DNA of 64,000 nt. Source: Gelidibacter salicanalis. Lineage in GTDB: Bacteria > Bacteroidota > Bacteroidia > Flavobacteriales > Flavobacteriaceae. Position 1 is the first letter of the stretch. Every line of letters begins with the position of its first letter. The translations under genes were made by a program, and so were the position numbers. The DNA lies in assembly GCF_007997285.1 (NCBI RefSeq), contig NZ_VORX01000003.1:62001-126000 (forward strand), in the 5' to 3' direction. Shown in pieces: positions 8,446 through 17,590 of the stretch. The notes under the pieces are model-generated. The model was given only the letters and a program-made list of their open reading frames with translations, made no database searches and was not told the DNA's origin.

Positions 8446-11181
8446 ATGAAGCATTTTTTAACACTATTATTCCTAGTAAGCGTCTCAATAATGAGTGCAC
8501 AAAACACAGCTGCTATTGCAGGTAAATTGATTGATAAAGAATATAATAACGAACCTCTAGCGTTCGGAAATGTGCTGATAAAAGGCACGACTATCGGAAC
8601 CACCTCTGATATTGACGGGGTGTATCAATTTAACGATTTGGATGAAGGTCGATATACCTTAGTTTACAGTTTTGTAGGTTATGAAACTAAAGAATTAGAT
8701 GTGGCCGTTGAAGCCGGAAAAATCGTCAGTATCGATGTTGAAATGATGGCAAGCGCGGCGTCTTTAGATGAAGTACTTATTACGACCACAGCACGAAAAG
8801 AAAGTGAAACGGCGCTGTTATTATACCAGAAAAACGCTATTGAAATCAAACAGAATATTGGCGCCGACGAATTGTCTCGAAAAGGACTCAGCAATGTGGC
8901 TAATGCGGTGATCAAAACATCTGGCGTTTCCAAGCAAGAAGGCAGCAATACTATTTATGTACGCGGGTTGGGCGATCGGTACAACTCCACGTCGCTTAAC
9001 GGGCTTCCGATAACTTCCAATGATCCTGAAAAGAAAAACATTTCTTTGGATCTTTTTTCCACAGATATTGTTGAATATATATCAATTGATAAAGTTTACG
9101 GTCCAACCTTATCGGGAGATTTTGCCGGTGGTAACGTTGATATCACCTCAATCAACTACAAAGGTAAAGGCATGTTGGAAATTAGTTTAGGATCTACACT
9201 TGGCACCAATGCCTTGGATAAATTTAATGACTTCAAGTTGCAGGACGGGCCTAACACATTAGGGTTTTCCAACTATGGCGTACCAAACAATCCTCTGAAC
9301 AGTTATAATTTTACAAATAGTTTAGCGCCAATTAAAGAGAAACCTTTAGGCAGTGCCATTGGCCTAAAGGCAGGTAAATCTTTTCAGATGGGAGAAGAAG
9401 GAAGCCTTAATTTATTTGCCACAGCCAGTTTTGATAACGGTTTTGAATATCGTGAAGGTATCAATCAAAGTGTCAGTGCACAAGGCGCTAAACTGAAATC
9501 ATTCAACCAGGAACGTTTTGCTTATAACACGAATACGACGGGCATGTTTAATGCCAATTATCGCCTCAATTCTGCCCATACAATTGCCTACAACTTTTTG
9601 GCTGTAAACTCGTCCAACCAGATGAGAGATAGCTACCAAGGTTTTATTCGTGATATTGCTGAAGCCAACAACGGATTCATCCAACGCAGCACCTATGTGC
9701 AAAACACGTTAATGATTCATCAATTGCTGGGAAGCCATAAACTCTCTGACAAATTTGAGCTTGACTGGGCTACCTCTTATAATAAAGTTGAAGGCGACAT
9801 GCCAGACAGGACTCAAAATACTCTCAAATTTTCTGACGATACGAACAGCTATGTATTTGCTCAAAATACAATTACGGACAACCATAGGTACTATCAAAAC
9901 TTAGTGGAGGATGAAATAGCGGCCAATATTTCTCTAAGTTATAAGTTGAATGAAGATGAAAATGGCGTATCGAAAGGGAAAGCTACCGTTGGGTATAATG
10001 GCCGATTGAAGCAACGTGATTTTGAAGCGATACAATTCAACTTCAGAATTTCCGGATCGGAGCTAAATTCGCCAGTAAATCCTGATGATTTGGATCTATT
10101 TTTCAGTCAGCCAAACTTTGAAAATGGCAATTTTGGAATCGAGTCCTTCGCCGGTTTAACGCCGCAAACTTATGATGGAGAACAACTTATCCACGCTGGT
10201 TATGCGAGTTTAGAATATCAGCTTTCCGATAAATTGAGCACTGTTGCCGGCCTGCGTTTTGAACGTGTCGAACAAACAGTATCCTGGAGAACGCAATTGG
10301 ATGCCTCTGGTAAAAGCAATACCTTTAATAGAAATGAGTTTTTGCCAAGTGTCATTTTAAAATACGAGTTAAATGATCAGCAAAACTTACGCTTAGGGGC
10401 GAGTAAAACCTACACACTGCCTCAATTTAAAGAAAGAGCCCTCTTTATTTATGAAGACGTCACCGAGGTGAAAGTTGGTAACCCGGACTTGTATCCGTCC
10501 CAAAACTATAACCTCGATTTAAAATGGGAGGTGTTCCCTAAAAACTCAGAGTTGTTCTCCATCACCGCTTTTGGGAAGTACATAGTAGACCCTATCAATG
10601 AAATCACTTTAGCATCATCTACTAACGACATTTCCTTTATTAACACAGGAGATGCGGGCTATGTTTATGGTGCTGAAATAGAACTCAGAAAAGACTTGTT
10701 CAACTTTGATGAAGAACACTCCAACATACTCTCTGCTGGACTTAATGCCTCTTTTATGCAAACACATCAGGATCTGGATTCTGAAAAAGTAAGACGGGAA
10801 ACCAATTACAACACCAATCTTACAAATGATACTTCAGGGTTTACAGGAGCTTCAGACTTATTATTGAATGCCGACCTTTCTTATATCAAAGACTTCAATA
10901 CTGACGGCAATATAATGGCGACGCTCGCTTATGCCTACACTTCCGACAAAATTTATGCGCTGGGTGTAGAAACCAAAGGAAATTTGGTAGACAAGAGCGT
11001 GGGTAGCCTAGATTTTATCTTAAAAACCAAGCTCAATAAACATCTGGGCATCGATCTTACAGTGATAAATATATTGAATCCTGCGATTGAAAGAATCCAA
11101 GAAAATGCTTCAGAAGACATCACCGTATTATCCTACAAACGCGGCTCATTTTTCAAATTAGGACTCAACTACAAATTATAA
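8446..11181 (+). CDS. TonB-dependent outer-membrane receptor with carboxypeptidase-regulatory-like domain
   Basis: Outer-membrane active-transport receptor of 911 residues. A signal peptide ends near SAQ (about 19). A carboxypeptidase-regulatory-like beta-sandwich, typical of Bacteroidota receptors, covers about 23-108. A plug domain containing VRGLGDRYNSTSLNGLP follows at about 130-245, and the rest is a 22-strand barrel ending in an aromatic-rich terminal strand. The ATG lies next to a three-codon minigene (ATGAACGACTGATG) that shares its end with the start. The neighbouring downstream gene encodes a surface beta-helix lipoprotein and not SusD, so this looks like a TonB receptor/lipoprotein pair of a different kind. 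The substrate is unknown. It is not a classical SusC. Confidence 0.93.
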   Translation: MKHFLTLLFLVSVSIMSAQNTAAIAGKLIDKEYNNEPLAFGNVLIKGTTIGTTSDIDGVYQFNDLDEGRYTLVYSFVGYETKELDVAVEAGKIVSIDVEMMASAASLDEVLITTTARKESETALLLYQKNAIEIKQNIGADELSRKGLSNVANAVIKTSGVSKQEGSNTIYVRGLGDRYNSTSLNGLPITSNDPEKKNISLDLFSTDIVEYISIDKVYGPTLSGDFAGGNVDITSINYKGKGMLEISLGSTLGTNALDKFNDFKLQDGPNTLGFSNYGVPNNPLNSYNFTNSLAPIKEKPLGSAIGLKAGKSFQMGEEGSLNLFATASFDNGFEYREGINQSVSAQGAKLKSFNQERFAYNTNTTGMFNANYRLNSAHTIAYNFLAVNSSNQMRDSYQGFIRDIAEANNGFIQRSTYVQNTLMIHQLLGSHKLSDKFELDWATSYNKVEGDMPDRTQNTLKFSDDTNSYVFAQNTITDNHRYYQNLVEDEIAANISLSYKLNEDENGVSKGKATVGYNGRLKQRDFEAIQFNFRISGSELNSPVNPDDLDLFFSQPNFENGNFGIESFAGLTPQTYDGEQLIHAGYASLEYQLSDKLSTVAGLRFERVEQTVSWRTQLDASGKSNTFNRNEFLPSVILKYELNDQQNLRLGASKTYTLPQFKERALFIYEDVTEVKVGNPDLYPSQNYNLDLKWEVFPKNSELFSITAFGKYIVDPINEITLASSTNDISFINTGDAGYVYGAEIELRKDLFNFDEEHSNILSAGLNASFMQTHQDLDSEKVRRETNYNTNLTNDTSGFTGASDLLLNADLSYIKDFNTDGNIMATLAYAYTSDKIYALGVETKGNLVDKSVGSLDFILKTKLNKHLGIDLTVINILNPAIERIQENASEDITVLSYKRGSFFKLGLNYKL

Positions 11182-11271
11182 ACAGGAATCAAAGCGTAAT
11201 AGTACCAATGAACATAAATAACAACCATTAATTAAAAATTTGAATTTAAAATCAATTAACACGTAAACATT

Positions 11272-12462
11272 ATGAAAAAAACAATTTCGAAACTTTTAGG
11301 ATCAGTCTTTCTAGCCTCCTTAGTATTTACAACCTCATGTTCTAGTGATGATGACAGCTCTTCCGATGTGGATGACTCAACCTTTGTTTTAGAGCGTGAC
11401 AATTTACAAGGAGACATTAATAACGGAGAAGTTATTTTAGAATCTGGCACCTACAAATTGACAGGGAAACTAATCGTGAATGCAGGCGCAAAGCTTACCA
11501 TTAAAGAAGGGGTTAAAATTGAAGCGACATCTGTAGCGAGTTCTGACTTTGCTGCAGTGCGTTATATTGCTGTAGCCCAAGGCGGTCAAATTGATGTAAA
11601 AGGCACGGCTTCCAATCCTGTAGTAATGACGGCTGCAACACAAACACCTGGCGCATGGGGCGGCCTCGTAGTATGCGGAAAAGCACCTATCAACAAAGGT
11701 ATCACCGCGTCAGCTGAAGTTTCTGACTTAACTTATGGTGGTAACGAACCAAATGACAACTCTGGTTCTATCAAATATTTAAGATTGGAGTACACTGGGT
11801 TTGCTTACAACTCTGAAAAAGAATTTAACGGCTTATCATTGTTTGGTGTAGGTAACGGAACAACTATCGAGTACGTACAATCTTACGAAGGTTCAGATGA
11901 TGGTTTCGAATTTTTTGGCGGAACAGCGGTTGCAAAATATTTAGTAGTAAGCAACTTCTCTGAACAAGTAGGTGATGATATGTTTGACTGGACTGAAGGT
12001 TGGTCTGGAGCAGGTGAAAACTGGTTTGGTATCAGATCTAACGCTGGTAATAGAGGCATTGAGGCTGATAACAATTCTAACAACCATTTAGCAACACCAA
12101 TCTCAAATCCTACAATTAAAAACTTAACATTAATTGGTTTGGGAGCTGCTGATACAAGTTCAGAAACACAAGCTATTAAATTAAGAGTGGGTACAAAAGC
12201 TAAATTTGACAATATAGTATTGAGCAACTGGAAAACAGGTTTTGATGTGCAACATGATGAAAGTTTAGGTTATGTAACTGCTGGTTCATTAATGGCTACA
12301 AACGTTAAATTTGACAACATCACAAAGTTATCTTCAGGTAAAGACACTGCGGGTACAGCGGTTGATGTCTCTGCTATGTACACTGTAAATGAAAATGCTA
12401 CAGGAGCTGGTAACGGCACCGCAAAACCAACTTGGGCCAACGGCTGGACTATAGGATTATAA
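11272..12462 (+). CDS. Surface lipoprotein with right-handed beta-helix-like repeats
   Basis: Lipoprotein of 396 residues: signal peptide, lipobox ending at Cys23, then SSDDDSSSD, which resembles the Ser/Asp-rich lipoprotein export signal that sends Bacteroidota lipoproteins to the cell surface. The body has repeated short strands separated by Gly/Asn turns (LEYTGF, SYEGSDDGFEFFGG, LIGLG), as in parallel beta-helix proteins. Runs such as DDGFEFFGG and DDMFDWTEGWSGAGEN are characteristic of a conserved Bacteroidota family that travels with TonB receptors. It lies 90 bases after the receptor gene on the same strand and is closed by a strong terminator. It probably forms the surface-exposed substrate-binding partner of the receptor. 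The ligand is unknown. Confidence 0.8.
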   Translation: MKKTISKLLGSVFLASLVFTTSCSSDDDSSSDVDDSTFVLERDNLQGDINNGEVILESGTYKLTGKLIVNAGAKLTIKEGVKIEATSVASSDFAAVRYIAVAQGGQIDVKGTASNPVVMTAATQTPGAWGGLVVCGKAPINKGITASAEVSDLTYGGNEPNDNSGSIKYLRLEYTGFAYNSEKEFNGLSLFGVGNGTTIEYVQSYEGSDDGFEFFGGTAVAKYLVVSNFSEQVGDDMFDWTEGWSGAGENWFGIRSNAGNRGIEADNNSNNHLATPISNPTIKNLTLIGLGAADTSSETQAIKLRVGTKAKFDNIVLSNWKTGFDVQHDESLGYVTAGSLMATNVKFDNITKLSSGKDTAGTAVDVSAMYTVNENATGAGNGTAKPTWANGWTIGL

Positions 12463-12503
12463 TATCCTTATCTCATAGATTTAAGTAAAATTTACACATT
12501 AAT

Positions 12504-12540
12504 AAAGACCTTTTCAATACGACGAAAAGGTCTTTTTCTT
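12504..12540 (+). terminator. Intrinsic terminator after the receptor/lipoprotein pair
   Basis: A 12-bp perfect stem (AAAGACCTTTTC at 12504-12515 with GAAAAGGTCTTT at 12524-12535), an 8-base loop and a T-rich tail. Confidence 0.88.
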
Positions 12541-12627
12541 TGACCTATAATCAGTTCGGATAAGGCGATAACGGAATTAATTGGTGCGATAACATGGTAA
12601 AGTCAACGTAAATCACTGAAAAAACAG

Positions 12628-12669
12628 CCACAAAAAAGCCGTCCTAAATTATGGAGAAGGCTTTGTGGA
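12628..12669 (-). terminator. Probable terminator of the metalloprotease gene
   Basis: Read on the minus strand, CCACAAAGCC and the later GGCTTTTTTGTGG form an interrupted stem with six T residues in its 3' arm, 17 bases after the metalloprotease stop codon. The loop is long. Confidence 0.5.
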
Positions 12670-12685
12670 ATTGAAAAGGATTTAA

Positions 12686-15600
12686 TTAATTTACCAAAAT
12701 CTTCTTAGTGGTTTTTTGTATTCCATCACTGATGGTGATGAAATACATGCCTGATTGGGCATTTTGCAAACGGATGACTTCTCTAAAGCTTGCGCTGTTC
12801 GGATAGCGATTTTCATACACTTTTCGTCCTCTTACATCAAAGACACCTATATTAATTGGCTCACCTGAAGAAGATTGCAATTTTACAGTAAACTCACCAG
12901 TATTAGGATTTGGAAAAAGACCGAACGCTGTAAAATCCTTATTTTCAACAGAAAGCGGTCGTGCCAGGCAGAGTTGGAGCGTAAACTCGATAAGACTACC
13001 ACCATCCGTATCATACAAATCTATGACTTGAAGTTTCCATTGTCCTTCAGAGAGTTCGCCATAGAGTGCTGACAAGTCTTCCTCAGGAATATAACTACCG
13101 GTAAAAGGCGCCTTGCCCTGTGTTATAGAGTCTTTAGCTTGTTGGTCAAAAACCGTATTCGTGTAATTTTTGGCCTCAGCCTCTCCATTATTATTACTTA
13201 GCACTATAGACGTGCCCTGTGGACTAACCAAAACAAGCTTTAAGTCTCTTACCCAATCGTGCTGAATATTAACTTTAACGTTGACACCCGTAACCGGTAA
13301 ATTTTCATTAACCGTGATTGAAGATGTATAAGTTCCTGCCGCTTCGGGCAAAATGGTGATAGGCGTATCTTTTGCCGTTACTGGTTCTCCACAAGTTGAA
13401 ACGCCAGTAGAAAAACGATAAATCAATGAGGTCCTGAGCCCGGAACACCTGTTCGCCCCCGTAACTCTCCAATAGTAAACCGTTCCCAATTCTAAGTTGG
13501 CGGCATAGGTATTAGTAGTAAGGGTTTGGGTCTCTAACACCGTGTTAAAATTAGACGTTTTGGAAATCTCCAATACATAGGTTTCTACATTGACATCCGC
13601 AACCCACTCAAAGTCAATAGCACCATAAAGACCAGAGACATCATTTGAAGGTGAGGTTAAGGTGATGGGTTTTATAGCGGAATTGAACACAGATAGCTCC
13701 ACTGCTGAAGACCGTGTGATAACACCTGAGGAACCTACTGCAGTAAACTGGTATGCTCCAGGAGCAAGACCACTCATACCATTAACGGTCATCGTAACTA
13801 TAGTACCATCAACATTTGCACTTGCTGGACTAAACACAGCGCTAGTACCTGAAGGTAAATTGGATGCTGAAAAAACGGTATTTTGAGCATAACCGCCGTA
13901 AGTGTTATACGTAAATTGATATACCGCATTCTCAGGTTGGCAAACGGAAACGGAAGTCGCCTCAAAATTCAAGAGATAATCCACCGTAACAATCTTAAAA
14001 TCTGTAGTATTTACGGTGTAAAATATGTTCCCCACGGCTTCCACCAAAATTCTGGCTTTAGCAGTCGTACTACCCTCTGGAACCTTTATTTCCTGTTCGC
14101 CATCGTTGGGCACATTGCTTGCCAAAACCAAAGGAAAAGTAACGCCCCCATCCGTAGACAACTTGATGTTGACCGTAGGTGTATTAATGGGTGCCGTAGC
14201 AGTATTTGCCACATTCCAAATGATTTTTTTAGTAGCTCCAATTTCCCAAGTGACATTTTCATTTTGGGAGGTTACTTTAAAAGCACCAGGAGTTTCAATA
14301 GTATTGACGGTCATCATATCCACCGCCGTCTGTCCTCCTCTTGGGTCATTGTCTCTCACTGTAAAGGCAAACGTCAGGGCCCTGTCAATAGAAGGTAATT
14401 TTTCCCAAGTGGTAGATGTTCCACCATTGACCAGTACATCTTCAAATTTTGGAATAAATCGCACCGGATTGGCAGTAGGCCTTACCGAGCGGATAATTGG
14501 CCCAAACTCCGTAGTTTCAGTGGGGGGTGCGGCTTCACCCAAATCAAATTGCTCCCAAGTATAAGTATGGGAATTTGTACCGTCAACATCTGTTGAAGAG
14601 CCGGTCAATTTAAATGGTGTCGAGATTGGAATGTTGTATGACGCTCCCGCCATCGCTTTTGGTGCGGTATTCCCAGTAGACGTTATAACGGCACATATGC
14701 TATTCCCTTGGGTAATGTTATTCCAAATTTGCTGTAAACTAATCTGATGAAAATAATCACTGCTGTTGCGTTCTACATTTTGAGGCGCACAAAGTCCGGC
14801 GTAAGCCATTATGGTAGAACCACTCCCTGGTTCATAAGCTGTACTGTCAGACCTATTTTGCAAACATTGGCCAACAGACCCATTAAAAGTATGGGTGGCG
14901 CCAAATTGATGCCCCATTTCATGAGCCACGTAATCAATATTGTACGGATCTCCAATAGGCTTGGTCAAACCTGTGGTCCCGCCACCTTTATTATTGGTAC
15001 ATACGCGCGACAAATAAGCGCTTCCGCCGGAACCTGTAGTAAACGTGTGACCTAAATCATAAGCGTTTTCACCAATTTTCGTATTGAGGATATTGGTAAT
15101 AGATGCGATATTACCATCATTAGAAAATAAGCTATTATCTGTTGTAGATATGAGCAAATTATTGTTGGCAACCAAAGTCATCCTCAGCGAAAGTTCGCGA
15201 TCATAAATGCCGTTCACGCGGGTCATCGTAGTATTGATAGCCGATAAGGCAGAAGCCACAGTTCCGCCGTGAAAGTTGGTGTATTCTACGCTAGTGCCAA
15301 TGGCCAATCTAAATGTACGTCGCTTGCCGTCATCGGCATTTTTTGCAGCAGTTATCGTGCGTGATAATTCCAATGGATTGGGAAGACCATCATCCAAAAA
15401 ACCACATTCAAACAAATGATCAGTTATGGGAATGGCATTTCTGGAAAACGCCTCGTAAGCACCATCATCCGTATACGGATTAATAAAATGGGCTGCATTA
15501 TTTGGAGACAAAGTCATGGCGTGTAAGCCTTGTGGAGACACACTGAAATAGACTATTACTGAAGGATTCTTTACACTAAACCCGACGTAAGATCGAATTT

Positions 15601-15937
15601 CAGGAAACTGTTTCTGTAGGTCCGGATGCAAGACGGAGTATTCCATTATTTTAAAGGTTTCCAAAGCACCATCACTATTTGGAAAATCTAAGAGTGCTTT
15701 AGAAGGGATTCCAGAATCGCGTTGTGGAACATCTTGAAGCGTCCCTTTTAATGTCTCCATGTGTAATTGATAATACACGGCTGATTCAGGAACAGACTGC
15801 TGTGGAAGCATTCTTTTCTGTGAAATATCGTTTTTGGCAATCGTGGTCCATACGGATTCACCTTTTTGAGCGTAGGTCATCGAAAAAGCAAAAATGAGCA
15901 TTAAAATCGAGGGAATTTTTAAGTATCTATCAGCCAT
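12686..15937 (-). CDS. Secreted reprolysin-type zinc metalloprotease with P-domain and T9SS sorting domain
   Basis: Extracellular protease of 1083 residues. The start is placed at 15937 because MADRYLKIPSILMLIFAFS begins a normal signal peptide (ending near TYAQ); the frame is open 16 codons further up. A propeptide-like region is followed by a catalytic domain with the complete zinc motif HEMGHQFGATH (339-349) and a Met-turn (STIMAYAG). Ig/FnIII-like domains follow, then a proprotein-convertase P-domain (about 855-985). The last ~75 residues are a type A T9SS C-terminal domain with FPNPNTGEF and the end KKILVN. The protein should be exported by Sec, secreted by the type IX system and cleaved near the C-terminus. 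It is divergent from a small lipoprotein gene. Its substrates are unknown. Confidence 0.92.
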   Translation of the reverse strand: MADRYLKIPSILMLIFAFSMTYAQKGESVWTTIAKNDISQKRMLPQQSVPESAVYYQLHMETLKGTLQDVPQRDSGIPSKALLDFPNSDGALETFKIMEYSVLHPDLQKQFPEIRSYVGFSVKNPSVIVYFSVSPQGLHAMTLSPNNAAHFINPYTDDGAYEAFSRNAIPITDHLFECGFLDDGLPNPLELSRTITAAKNADDGKRRTFRLAIGTSVEYTNFHGGTVASALSAINTTMTRVNGIYDRELSLRMTLVANNNLLISTTDNSLFSNDGNIASITNILNTKIGENAYDLGHTFTTGSGGSAYLSRVCTNNKGGGTTGLTKPIGDPYNIDYVAHEMGHQFGATHTFNGSVGQCLQNRSDSTAYEPGSGSTIMAYAGLCAPQNVERNSSDYFHQISLQQIWNNITQGNSICAVITSTGNTAPKAMAGASYNIPISTPFKLTGSSTDVDGTNSHTYTWEQFDLGEAAPPTETTEFGPIIRSVRPTANPVRFIPKFEDVLVNGGTSTTWEKLPSIDRALTFAFTVRDNDPRGGQTAVDMMTVNTIETPGAFKVTSQNENVTWEIGATKKIIWNVANTATAPINTPTVNIKLSTDGGVTFPLVLASNVPNDGEQEIKVPEGSTTAKARILVEAVGNIFYTVNTTDFKIVTVDYLLNFEATSVSVCQPENAVYQFTYNTYGGYAQNTVFSASNLPSGTSAVFSPASANVDGTIVTMTVNGMSGLAPGAYQFTAVGSSGVITRSSAVELSVFNSAIKPITLTSPSNDVSGLYGAIDFEWVADVNVETYVLEISKTSNFNTVLETQTLTTNTYAANLELGTVYYWRVTGANRCSGLRTSLIYRFSTGVSTCGEPVTAKDTPITILPEAAGTYTSSITVNENLPVTGVNVKVNIQHDWVRDLKLVLVSPQGTSIVLSNNNGEAEAKNYTNTVFDQQAKDSITQGKAPFTGSYIPEEDLSALYGELSEGQWKLQVIDLYDTDGGSLIEFTLQLCLARPLSVENKDFTAFGLFPNPNTGEFTVKLQSSSGEPINIGVFDVRGRKVYENRYPNSASFREVIRLQNAQSGMYFITISDGIQKTTKKILVN

Positions 15938-16017
15938 TTCATTTCTTTTTACCACTATATTTAACATTGGGAAAGTTACACTCAAAATAAATAACTTACA
16001 ATAATCTCTCCAAATTT

Positions 16018-16560
16018 ATGAGAAGTGTCATTCTTATTATTGCCTTAAGTACATTATCAATAGGATTTTCATGTAGAAGTTATACGAACAATTCTAAAAA
16101 CACTGAAAAATTGAAGAAAACAACAACCCTCTGTCCAGAGGATGGAAACTGCAGTTTTAAAAGTTCTCCAAAAACTTCTGTTGTTTTTAAAACCGACGAA
16201 TTAGGCATTGGTTATGTTGATTTTTTGGAAAAAGAAGCCTCACTTTTAACCTTTGAATATCAGCGCACAGAGGTGCAACACACTTTGGATGGCCACTATA
16301 TGGAACGTGTGTATATAGAACTGCCACCTGCCCCTCGCGCCATTTCCTTAACAAATAGCGAGCTGCAAGAGGTTAATTTGCTTTTTGAACGGAGGTGTTA
16401 TTGCAAAGGCGAAACAGGAGTTTATCCAATTAATAGGGGCACTTTAAAACTGACACCCTTAGAAGATGACCGTTTTCATTTAGAACTTTGGTTTACAACT
16501 TCTGAGGTGCCGCATATAATTTCTAAAATAGAAGAAACTTTCAGTTTGAAAAAACCTTAA
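16018..16560 (+). CDS. Small lipoprotein of unknown function
   Basis: A protein of 180 residues with a signal peptide and lipobox GFSC (Cys19). Arg follows the cysteine and no acidic export signal is seen, so it probably stays periplasmic. The mature part has a CPEDGNCSF segment near 40 and a paired CYC later. The pattern of alternating strands suggests a small beta-rich domain. I do not recognise a family. It is divergent from the metalloprotease, with an 80-base shared upstream region, and lies before ribF. Confidence 0.7.
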   Translation: MRSVILIIALSTLSIGFSCRSYTNNSKNTEKLKKTTTLCPEDGNCSFKSSPKTSVVFKTDELGIGYVDFLEKEASLLTFEYQRTEVQHTLDGHYMERVYIELPPAPRAISLTNSELQEVNLLFERRCYCKGETGVYPINRGTLKLTPLEDDRFHLELWFTTSEVPHIISKIEETFSLKKP

Positions 16561-16636
16561 GGAAGTGGTTTTTATAAATTCCGATCCCTTAAAATTCAAT
16601 TCTCCAGTACTAATTTTTTTTAAACCCTTAAATAGT

Positions 16637-16644
16637 TATTTTTA
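16637..16644 (+). promoter_or_regulatory. Possible -7 box of ribF
   Basis: TATTTTTA, one mismatch from TAnnTTTG, ends ten bases before the ribF TTG. The same octamer precedes the TPR gene (20655-20662), and a close variant precedes DUF4286 (22614-22621). Confidence 0.35.
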
Positions 16645-16654
16645 CAAAAAAAAC

Positions 16655-17590
16655 TTGAAGGTCATTTCAGCTACAGCACAGTCCATACCAAAAACACCAT
16701 CCGTAGTGACCATCGGCACTTTTGACGGCGTTCATATTGGGCATCAAAAAATCATTAGAAAGCTGACCAAAAAAGCTGCGGAACATCATCTTATATCTGT
16801 AGTGCTTACCTTTTTCCCCCATCCGCGAATGGTATTGCAACAAAATGCAAACATAAAATTACTCAATACTATTGCTGAACGCAAAGAGATTTTATCAGCC
16901 TTGGGATTGGACTTTATCTATATCCAGGAATTTACTAAGGCGTTTGCTGAAATGAGCGCGCGTGATTTTGTAAAAACAGTGCTGGTGGATAAACTCAAGG
17001 TTAAGCATGTGATAATTGGTTATGATCATCATTTTGGAAAAAATAGATCTGCCAATATTGATGATTTAAGAGCTTTCGGAACTGAGTTCGGGTTTGAGGT
17101 AGAAGAAATTTCCGCACAAGATGTAGATGATGTCGCCGTCAGCTCCACCAAAATAAGAACTGCTTTAAATTCCGGAGACATTGTGACGGCCACTGCATTT
17201 TTAGGCTATGATTATTACATCAATGGTACAGTGGTCAGAGGAAAAGGCTTCGGGAAAAAGATGGAATTTCCTACGGCAAACATCAGTGTTGACGCATCTT
17301 ATAAACTGATTCCTAAAAATGGAGTCTACGTTATTTCGTCACTGGTTCAAAACAAAACCATCTATGGGATGATGAATATTGGTATGAATCCCACCTTTCA
17401 TGGCGATAAAAAAACCATCGAAGCCCATTTTTTCGATTTTTACCAAGACCTCTACGGTCAGGATTTAAGAATCAACTTTTTGGACCGCCTTAGGGACGAA
17501 CGTAAATTTGAATCAGTAGATGCGCTAATTGCCCAACTCAGACAAGACCGAACACATGCCCAACATTTTATAGCCCAGCGCAATGCATAA
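16655..17590 (+). CDS. ribF: Bifunctional riboflavin kinase / FAD synthetase
   Basis: Makes FMN from riboflavin and ATP, then FAD from FMN and ATP. The TTG at 16655 (MKVISATAQS) is preferred: it gives 311 residues, the usual size, and puts the adenylyltransferase motif GTFDGVHIGH at 21-30. The upstream frame to 16565 adds 30 implausible residues and would contain the likely promoter. The N-terminal FAD synthetase domain includes FFPHPRMVL. The C-terminal kinase domain begins near RGKGFGKKMEFPTANIS and contains the conserved GVYV region. The last 8 bases overlap the next gene, indicating co-translation. Confidence 0.94.
   Translation: MKVISATAQSIPKTPSVVTIGTFDGVHIGHQKIIRKLTKKAAEHHLISVVLTFFPHPRMVLQQNANIKLLNTIAERKEILSALGLDFIYIQEFTKAFAEMSARDFVKTVLVDKLKVKHVIIGYDHHFGKNRSANIDDLRAFGTEFGFEVEEISAQDVDDVAVSSTKIRTALNSGDIVTATAFLGYDYYINGTVVRGKGFGKKMEFPTANISVDASYKLIPKNGVYVISSLVQNKTIYGMMNIGMNPTFHGDKKTIEAHFFDFYQDLYGQDLRINFLDRLRDERKFESVDALIAQLRQDRTHAQHFIAQRNA

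Noticed and set aside
8446-12462. Classical SusC/SusD polysaccharide-utilisation pair
   Set aside because: The lipoprotein lacks SusD helical features and no carbohydrate-active enzyme is adjacent.
13662-15055. Plus-strand frames of 74-179 codons opposite the metalloprotease gene
   Set aside because: They are antisense shadows of a strongly supported protease with complete domains.
16565-16654. Riboswitch upstream of ribF or N-terminal extension of RibF
   Set aside because: No FMN-riboswitch-like conserved helices are seen, and the extension does not fit RibF proteins.
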